Positions 55,834-64,000 of a DNA stretch of 64,000 bases are shown piece after piece (position 1 is the stretch's first letter; each line of letters starts with the position of its first letter). Position numbers and translations under genes: made by a program. Below the pieces are notes generated by a model. That model worked only from the letters and a program-made list of their open reading frames with translations, searched no databases and was not told the DNA's origin. The stretch comes from Lingula anatina (lineage: Eukaryota > Brachiopoda > Lingulata > Lingulida > Lingulidae): positions 186,001-250,000 of the forward strand of contig NW_019775269.1 of assembly GCF_001039355.2 (NCBI RefSeq), written 5' to 3'.

Positions 55834-58800
55834 TTAAATGCTCCTGACATCTGTTATGGAGGAGAGGAAATCATCCATAGTGCTGACATCTATTGTGGAA
55901 ATTTGGATAACATAAAACATACATACATACGGACACCAAATGCTTGCCTCTGCATTGGTTTAAGATGATCTAGTCATGGAAAGTTATCCTAAAAACTTAC
56001 AAAAATTTGAATCAGTATGTTTTGTTGGTTAATTGCAGGATTCCATTTGAAGTTCATATTTTTGAGAAAAAAATGCTGAAGAATTTGAGAAGAATTCACA
56101 TATTGCATCCCCAATCCCAATTTTTCTAAATTCTCAGAATACTTTGAAATTTTGAAACACAATTGTATCAAAGAACAATTGGTTCAATCAAATTTTAATG
56201 GAAATTTCCCTGCCACATGACCCTCATTTCAAGGCACAGATATGATGCACATGCTTTAAAAGAAATTAATATAATAACATTTGCTCATTATTTGAGGTTT
56301 TTTAATAGAATACTAATCGTAAAACCAGACATGGGATAACAAAAATTAAAAAAAAAAAAAAATACAGTTTTTCTTATACCTTATTACCTCACTTCAAAAG
56401 ACCTTTTCTACATGAAAGGAATGAATTAGTTTTGAATTGAAGAAGTTTATCTAAATTATAATTCATGAAGACTTATGCTATTTAAAGGTTTGAATTGACT
56501 CACATACTTGCTTTCAAGTATTTAAAGCTTGTACAGTTAACATGTTAGTATTGGGTTATATTTTAAGTATTAATGTTATGACAATTAGACAGTTACAGGT
56601 ATTTGAACCAGTTAGGTATGGCAGCTTTTGATAGAACGAGGAATCATTTACATGCGAGTAATATAATTTAGACAGTACTAAGAAGACACTGTTTAGACTA
56701 TAATTTTGTTACAAATATTTTATTTTTGTTTAGGTATTTTGATTGTCACTTTTTTATACTTACTAATATGATCGCAGTTTGGTTAACAAGGTGATAGTTT
56801 TAAAACTATTTTCACATTAATTTATTAATGGAATGCAGTTCAAACATATTATATGTTAAAAGCCAGAAGGTACCTGCTTTATTTTAGCATACTAGAAAAG
56901 ATTCAATCACTAAAATGGGGGAGTTAATAAAAAGAAAAATAAAATTAAGAAAAAAAGAGGGGATCACAGCATGTTATGTTAGTTGCTGCTAAGATGTTTT
57001 CAGATTACTTTCATGTTGCTTCTTAGATTTATAATAGATGGTGTATTAAAGGATTACGGTTCACAGTATAGAAGGCAGAGGACATATTTTAGAGAATAAT
57101 GCACTGAATATTGGTGTATATTAAGTAATAATATGACTGTTTTGTTTTTTATGACATTCTTACATTCCAAAGGTTGTACATATTGATAAGTTTTTTTTTA
57201 TGAAATGCATTATCACCTTCGTTATATCTGGCAATGTTTCTTGTAAGGCAAGGAGAATGGCAAAGATAGAGGAGAGAGTAGGAATAGAAGATTTCGTGAT
57301 AATTGTGTAAATATTTTCACCCTAACCCTTTGTTTAATGTGTATGTAGGCACATGCAAGCATAATCGAACAAAAAAAAAAAAAATGACATCACACCCATG
57401 TCACAGTGACATCACATGCAGAAATCACTGACTTTCATCTAACTTTTAAATCACTCAAGGAATGTAGAATTACACTATTATTTTAGTGAGGAGAACAGTG
57501 TGAATACATGTACATATTATCGACAGTGATGTTGCAGCTGTGAAAATGGTCAAGAGGTTTCTCAGAGGCCCTTACCTGTGAGATCCAAGTCTTAATAGCG
57601 AGCTATGGGAGAAGAACTGTAGTTTGCATTTTAGGATTGTATCGCCTGATAACGTTAAAATTGCACTCCCAAGAGCATTATCAAATAATCATCATGGCGC
57701 CAGCCTTTGTTTCAATCACATTTATCATGCATTAATTTTTATGTTTTTATTATGGGACAGTGTTAGCCATAATATAGGCATGGGATGGAACGATGGGGAA
57801 AAAGTCCATCCTGTTGCATACGTTGCTTCCACATCTAGTTGCTGTGCTTGATGTGATAAATGGTGACTAATCAACCTGTGATGGATCGGTCTTTTTATAT
57901 AATTAATTTATATAATTAATAGGTTATTATTTTGTGTTTGATGCTCAATCATCACTGTGAAGGACACAGAATGCATTGTCATGGAATTGTTTTTTTTTAC
58001 CTCTCTTTTCTTGATTTTTGCAGGATAAACAGTATAATACTGGTTAATATCTATTTTAATTGCAAGTTTTGTGCTTATCTGACAGCTTGTGTCTTAATTT
58101 ATATGTATCTGCCTGCATCTTCCAGCTTTGAACTTTGTTGTGCTTTCACGTATTTATAAGGCAGCAATAGATGATCATAGTTAACATTGTTTTTTTTTAA
58201 ATTATGTTTCATAATGTTATATTGTGTTTACTTCAAATGGTGGCACTTTTCAGGTTCACCATTTACAGCTGAACCTTTCTATTTTGTTCTTCTTTGAGTC
58301 ACACTATTATTGTGCATGTCTTTTTACTTTGTATGTGATTTTGTTTTTTTTTCCTTTAGTTGTTAGTCCAAGAATTAATGAAGCACCATTTTATATATAC
58401 AATACTCCCATTATGAGCTTAAATAACTTTGGTTTTCAGCTATACATCCTTCATATAAACAAGTTACAACAATACACTTGATCCTCAATTGTTTTTTTAA
58501 ATGAATATAAGTTTAAGACATCCCCTCACACTCATAAATTTTAAGGGATCACGTATTAGAATCTAGAAAATAATTTTTAATTACTATTCACTACTGAGAC
58601 TTTCATAAAAGAACTGTCGAGGCTAAAACAGCTTCACATTTCTGATTACCTCAAACTTCAATACTTGGCATATATAGCTTGGCATGGATTCTACTTGTCA
58701 CTGTCTCATAGGGTTTTCCTGAACACTTCAGTATATATATTTTTATAAAGGTTCTTAAAGGAGTTGAGATTCACAGACTGGAACCTCGGAAAAAAAATTA

Positions 58801-60292
58801 AATATTGTATTAGTGTTAGAAACATAGTGAGGACTCGGGACCAGTGTCATAAAATGCTGCAATAACGTCCCCAAGACTTTCGTAGATTACTCAAATCCAA
58901 CCTTCTGTTGTTAACACATCTCTGCCTTCTGCCACAGATGTCAACAGCAGAGACAGGCTGGTAGAGCTATTTCTAGTAATCTTTGAAAGTCTTGGCGCAA
59001 TAACATGATTCTATTCAAGATCTGAACATGAAATAGTTTGTTAATTTATATGGTACATTTCCATATAAAAGTTAACATTTAGACGGTGTTAAAACTTGGT
59101 GCTTTTTGGATTGAGAGGCGTGCCATTAGCACAGATTTGATGTTTTGTGTGTATTACATTAGCAGCAAAAGCTGCACATGTTGGTATAATTGATTTTTTC
59201 AAAATTTAATGTGTATCAATGAGTGTATATGAGATATTTCATTACCCCACCATAGAAAGGCACTGGTATATTATTATATGCATGTGATCGACATTTTCTA
59301 GTAAACGTCCTCAACAGCAGGGAAGTTTAAATGTCCTGAATTAGTAAGTTGGTGATCACCATTGGAAAAGTGACCAAAAACAATCAGTTTACCAATCTTT
59401 ATTTTGTCAGTGGTTTTGGATTGAGTATTCTTCGATGTTTAAAGGAAATAGCCGAAATTTCCAAGAAATTTTTGTCTTAAAGTTTCTGAAGTATGTTCTA
59501 GAAGAACACAAGCACCATTTTGTACAATGCCTAAGAGGAAATTTACCTAAATTCTGTGAACCAACTTAATGAGATGTATAAAATTATATAGCTCATTAAC
59601 TAAGTCACAGACCTAAGCTAGTAATCCAGGACATTTGAATTAGTGCACCCTGAAGCACATCCCTTAATTTTAACATCACCAAGACTGTGTTTATATAGTT
59701 TCAATCTTTAAGATGTAAGACTAGTTCCATGTATTTAAGGTTAGGGACCAGGTATAGTGTGATGAAACCTAGTTTAACTTACTGTAACCTACAGGAGCTT
59801 AAATGTACACGGTTTTCTAACAATAAATGTGGGAATATGGAATAAAGCTGTGGTTTCATTTGTTTTATTACTCATGATTTATTAATATGAAAACTGCTCT
59901 TAAATACTCTGTTCCAATAATTTGTGCTGAAATGAGATCTAGATGGAATTTTGTTGTTAATCGCTGATGCAATTATGGAAAATATTAGCAAAATGTGAAA
60001 TTATTTCACTGTAAAATAATCAAAAGTAATACTATGTACGCATTCATGGCACAAAATTTGTGCAGGTAATTACCAATGATGACATCAATGATGTGCTTGT
60101 CAACAATATCTATCCTTTATCTCAGTCTATATTCTATAATGTTCTAGACATCTTGTAAATAACTTAAATATATAAATTGCTTTCCTTTAAAAGAAATAAT
60201 GGTACTTATGCATTAACATGTAAACAATACATCTTTGGGGTAGTTCTTGGAACTTGTAGAAAATATTGAAAATTGAAAAATAATGTGAAGCA
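55834..60292. other. FA2H 3' UTR and convergent intergenic region
   Basis: 4.4 kb with no recognisable exon on either strand. Many short open frames are AT-rich noise. Two AATAAA hexamers at 59822-59827 and 59841-59846 (+) are the best candidates for the FA2H mRNA end. TTTATT at 59864 and 59878 could serve NKIRAS on the minus strand, so the two 3' ends may meet or overlap. Confidence 0.4.
59822..59846 (+). terminator. Candidate FA2H poly(A) signals
   Basis: Two AATAAA hexamers 19 bp apart, followed by a T-rich/GT-containing stretch (tgtggtttcatttgttttatt). Assignment to FA2H assumes a 3' UTR of about 4 kb. Confidence 0.35.
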
Positions 60293-60484
60293 TCAATTGT
60301 CAACAATCACTGAGGATCTTGATTTTCTTCCTACCAAGGGGAAACTGGATTTGGCTGAAAGAAAAAAAAATGTGAACTATAGTCACTCTACTCTGAGACA
60401 AAAACTCAAAAAGAAGGCAATTATTGTTCTCAGATAAAAATGATGGCACTTTCTTGATGTCTGCAAATTATATAACAGTCAATA

Positions 60485-60554
<70 letters not shown>

Positions 60555-63500
60555 AATACCTGTGTAAAACCACCAGATGACAGCCAAGTGGAATCTTAGC
60601 CTCAAATTTTAGCCGCTTAAAAAAAAAAAAAAAAACTCCTTAACTCCTTAACAAAACCATGGATCTGCCAGGGTGTCAAAACACCTGACAAGCCTTACCT
60701 GGAGGCTGGGTCATCCTGGATGTCAACCAAACAAATCCGTCTGTCAAAGACACTCTGTTTGAAGCAGTTACTTCATACAGTTTCACTTAAAAAATATTAA
60801 ATCATATGGATTAGTTAAATAGAGCTGGCAGTCTGTTGCATACATGGATGCTAATCAACAAATTATAAAACGAAAGTGTTAACCTAACACAGTAATTTAA
60901 AAACTACAAGTTTCAGCAATCCAAAGTTGACTGCCCATAGCATAATGTAAATTTAGGAAAACAAAAAAATTATTATCAATCACAGATCCTAAAACAGAGC
61001 ACAATTTAATTTTAATTTATTTGTATTATCCTTTAGCATTCTCCTTGACAACTGTGTATATTATTATTATTAAATAATCTAGCAGGCCATGAATTGGGTA
61101 AATATAAAGCAGTTATAAGAACAAACATTTTATAATTCACACAGTGCTTGTTTGCAATATATGCCTGACTATTATCATGATAATGGATCTTGTTCTATCC
61201 TGATTCCTTCTTATCTCCTTCTTCTAATATCTAATTGGAATTATCATTTCCAATTGCCAGCACTTGAAAAGTTTGGTCTCTTCTTTCTATTTATATCAGT
61301 TTAGAACACGTCCCTCTTGGCAAGTCACAAAACATCCCTCTACTAAAACCTACCCTTTTCCTTCTGTGCCCACTTTTGGGCAGTTTGTTGGTCCACTTGG
61401 CGCAGTCCACTGTCCACATCAATCTTGTTGCCCAGGGCTATTACTGTCACCTACATAAAATATAGATAATGTTAGATAATATCTTGTCCAATAGGATAAA
61501 ATGTAGAAAAAATTGTCCAATAATATTTACCACTGATTATATAATCATTTTTATGCCAAAACCATGCTAAAAAGATTATTGAACATCATGCTATTGTAAA
61601 AAGTAATCTAGATATCATCAGTTTAAAACATATCACTTTCAAATCACTGTTAATAGTAATTATATCTATTTTAGTAATTTAAACAATATTATTATTTCTA
61701 TAATTTAAATCACTTCTGAGTCTACTATCACAAAAAAGTTACACAAAGCATGTTATGGAAAAGCTGCAATGGTAAGCAACCTAAAGCCTACACAATTATG
61801 CCAATTTCTTATTTAAAAAATGCCAGCAGAATTTTAACAATTTGAAACCTCTTTCTTCTCTTTGTGCTTATCAATGTCTTTCTTCAGTTTGTTGATGCAG
61901 TTAAACGAATCAAAGCTGTTGACATCATACACAAGGACAAAACCCTATAAGAAAATAACACGGTTGAATAAAATGGAAGTCAAAAGGGAAAATTTGTTTT
62001 CCCTGCTGCATCATCACTAAATGGTCATGTGACGTCACGGCAGTGACAGGTGATGCTTTCAAAAGCTGAACATTCTTAACTTTTACTTATAACAAATGAT
62101 TTACAAAATTTTACAGATTTTAATTTTAAAAAAGAAAATGCAATTGGAGCATGAACACCCTTTTGCTCAGTCCAGTTTAATGAACCTCACAGAATGATGT
62201 ATAAATACTTTTTTCTGTATTTTAACATTTATCACAGACACATTTTCACTGTACTTTATATTTATTAGATGCCAACTGCACTTGCTAGTCCACCATGATC
62301 ATTGAATTTATGCTAAGCCCCAGCAAGTAATTGGGATATCACCGATAATTTCCAAACTTTCAACTTACGTCTGCATTTGTGATATAATGTCTTGGCAGAT
62401 CAACCTGAGAGGAGTCCTGAAACAACATTAAACTAACAGCATTAAGGGACTATACAGCAGTATCTCCCAACTCTATAACATACTTTTTCTCCTGTAAATC
62501 TTACTGCCAGAGTGATTTGATTCTACAAATTCTATTTGAGTTTTAACATGAGGTGCCTGTACAAATAAATGTAAGATGTAACAGCTCCTTCCCTTTAAAC
62601 ATACTAAGATAAGAAATGAAACATTTCATGGAGATATGATATTGCTGAAAAAAAAGTGAAATGGTCGTCAATTCAAATTTAGGAACAAAAATTTAGGATA
62701 TATAATTATCCATAAATTAAATGATAAACTATAATTGTTAACAGAAGTTTTTATTTTACGAATACAAGTCACAGGGCTAATTAATATATAATTTTATATG
62801 CCAGAAGCATCCCCGAAGTAGAACATCTATAAAAATCCCTACCAGGCCTGGAGTATCATAGAGCCTCACTTTCTCCTTCACTCCTCTATCTGTGTCTACA
62901 TAGGCAACATATATGTCCTCTATGGTCTTAAATGTTGGCTGAAAAAAAAATCCACATCAATTTTATATAAATGCAATAAATGTTGATCTGTTAATTATCA
63001 AATACAATTTTCATCGATAACACATCTGGATTATAAAAAATCCACTAGCTATTATAAAAATTTTAAGAATGGTACAAAGGCACATTTATTTACTTGTATC
63101 AATACATTTTACAGTCTTATGGTCCATAATTAATACAATAAGTAATGCATACAGCAGGAAGTCAGTTTGGATGCCAGTACAATTGGGAATATACAATATA
63201 ATTCATATAAATCTACGAATGACATATTTCAATAAAGAAATTAAAAAAAAAAGGAAAACAATTAATTTATATATATATAGAATAATTCTAACTGACCATC
63301 TTTCTGGATCTGATGGTCTAAACCTGTCTCTGGCAGGCAATTATCTAACACCAATAATCCCTTCCCTGTTAACAGTGTTACAGATTGAAAGGCCAGTATA
63401 ATAATTCTGGCAATAAAACTCAAAGTGCAAAAATCTCTTCGTATTTGGAGCCAGGGAAGTGTCAATCACAAATGGGCTTAAAGTCATACTGTCCAGCACT

Positions 63501-63828
63501 GAGATTTTGATTAGGAGTAACTGAAGGAGGCTGAAGCTCAAATCACTGAAACAAAGGAAGTGAAGGTGGTCACCCCCCCCCCCTTTTTCAGGCCCTTGTA
63601 TATAATTGTGCAGTCAGTGTACAGTTTCAGATTGTATTATCCTAAGATCCATAATGCCTACCGTAATTGCTTGCGAGGCAAATTGTGTTTGATTTCACAC
63701 CTTCACACCTATTAACGGGTCATTCTTACCGCTCCAACAATGTGATTGCCATATATTAGCTGTTCTATGATAGCCGTCTTCCCGGTCAGTGTCTGCCCAC
63801 AGACAACCACTCGCCAGGATTTCCCCAT
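60293..63828 (-). CDS. NKIRAS: NF-kappa-B inhibitor-interacting Ras-like protein (kappaB-Ras)
   Basis: Seven minus-strand exons: 63828-63730, 62938-62843, 62416-62369, 61944-61849, 61450-61354, 60785-60699, 60354-60293; 194 codons (human NKIRAS1 192). kappaB-Ras proteins are atypical small GTPases that bind IkappaB and Ral regulators and restrain NF-kappaB and Ral signalling. [18 protein letters not shown] has the P-loop (11-18). YDTPGL has Leu65 where Ras has Gln61, the family hallmark for weak GTP hydrolysis. GNKID (120-124) is the base-binding motif. The tail [15 protein letters not shown] matches the human SKSSFPLPGRK, and there is no CaaX box. Introns have phases 0,0,0,0,1,1. The exon 4 donor is GTTTCA, a weak GT site. 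The last exon is short (62 nt). Whether it is the 1 or 2 type cannot be told, as vertebrates split the gene. Confidence 0.95.
60494..60548. repeat. (AT)n microsatellite in NKIRAS intron 6
   Basis: A pure alternating tract of about 55 bp between the last two NKIRAS exons. Confidence 0.9.
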
Positions 63829-64000
63829 TCGGCAACCAGCTGCCCTCTTCGGATTTCACGCCAATAAGTGAAGTGCCTGGCATAAAAACGTAAGCCAATC
63901 TAATATATTCTCTATTCTATTTCTTCCCTCGGCTACATTTTCTATTACATCACAGCAGAGTTACTCGTAAACATAGATGTCCATCCGTGTTCCGATAGTT
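63829..64000 (-). other. 5' UTR / upstream flank of NKIRAS
   Basis: Open on the minus strand before the ATG, with 'gaagagggcagctggttgccgaATGG' giving a Kozak context with G at -3 and +4. No TATA box is visible before the window ends. Confidence 0.4.

Noticed and set aside
57624-58481. Three + frames of 75-85 codons after FA2H
   Set aside because: Hydrophobic, AT-rich chance frames in the convergent 3' region; no family features.

Overview
This window is nuclear DNA of a metazoan, most likely a marine invertebrate. It has no operons. Its genes are built from short exons joined at GT-AG introns with conserved phases. The background is AT-rich, with long (AT)n, (CT)n, (CA)n, (AAT)n and (AAAT)n tracts and many short inverted-repeat transposons. 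I cannot fix the phylum. The orthologues FA2H, TRIQK, C18orf21 and NKIRAS, plus a TRADD-N-like family, fit a lophotrochozoan or an invertebrate deuterostome.

Left part, about 1-35.5 kb: a tandem array of three copies of one seven-exon gene on the + strand (5232-11263, 18651-21642, 29510-34103). I reconstructed every exon by hand. Intron phases agree in all three copies (1,1,0,1,1,2), and the spliced frames stay open for about 320-340 codons once individual lesions are noted. The best-preserved N-terminus (copy 3) starts MGCTKSKP, like the dual-acylation SH4 motif of Lyn and Yes. It is followed by a domain of about 115 residues that resembles the TRADD N-terminal domain, then a Cys/Trp-rich exon, a basic exon and a low-complexity C-terminus. 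There is no death domain. This looks like a family of lipid-anchored adaptor-like proteins and is the most interesting system here. Copy 2 has lost the myristoylated glycine and the frame of its first coding exon. Copy 1 has a 2-bp insertion in a 54-nt cassette exon. Upstream blocks (A and B modules) are duplicated with the genes, and one extra A-B module has no gene. Several transposons are dated by empty sites in the paralogous copies.

The largest transposon (25806-29353) is foldback-like: about 3.5 kb, with long terminal inverted repeats built of subrepeats, a 9-bp target duplication with one mismatch, a cluster of palindromes, a roughly 100-bp tandem repeat and a second inverted-repeat element nested inside it. 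It sits in the 5'-UTR intron of copy 3.

Right part, about 36-64 kb: four single-copy conserved genes. TRIQK (+, 37127-38187) is a small ER tail-anchored protein and has a GC-AG intron. C18orf21/RMP24 (-, 41363-42807, first exon not found) is a zinc-ribbon protein linked to RNase MRP. FA2H (+, 44234-55833, 7 exons, 360 aa) is complete, with cytochrome b5 and fatty-acid hydroxylase domains. An NKIRAS (kappaB-Ras) gene (-, 60293-63828, 7 exons, 194 aa) is complete. C18orf21 and FA2H are head-to-head around a region with an ETS-type site and a 470-bp palindrome. TRIQK/C18orf21 and FA2H/NKIRAS are tail-to-tail.
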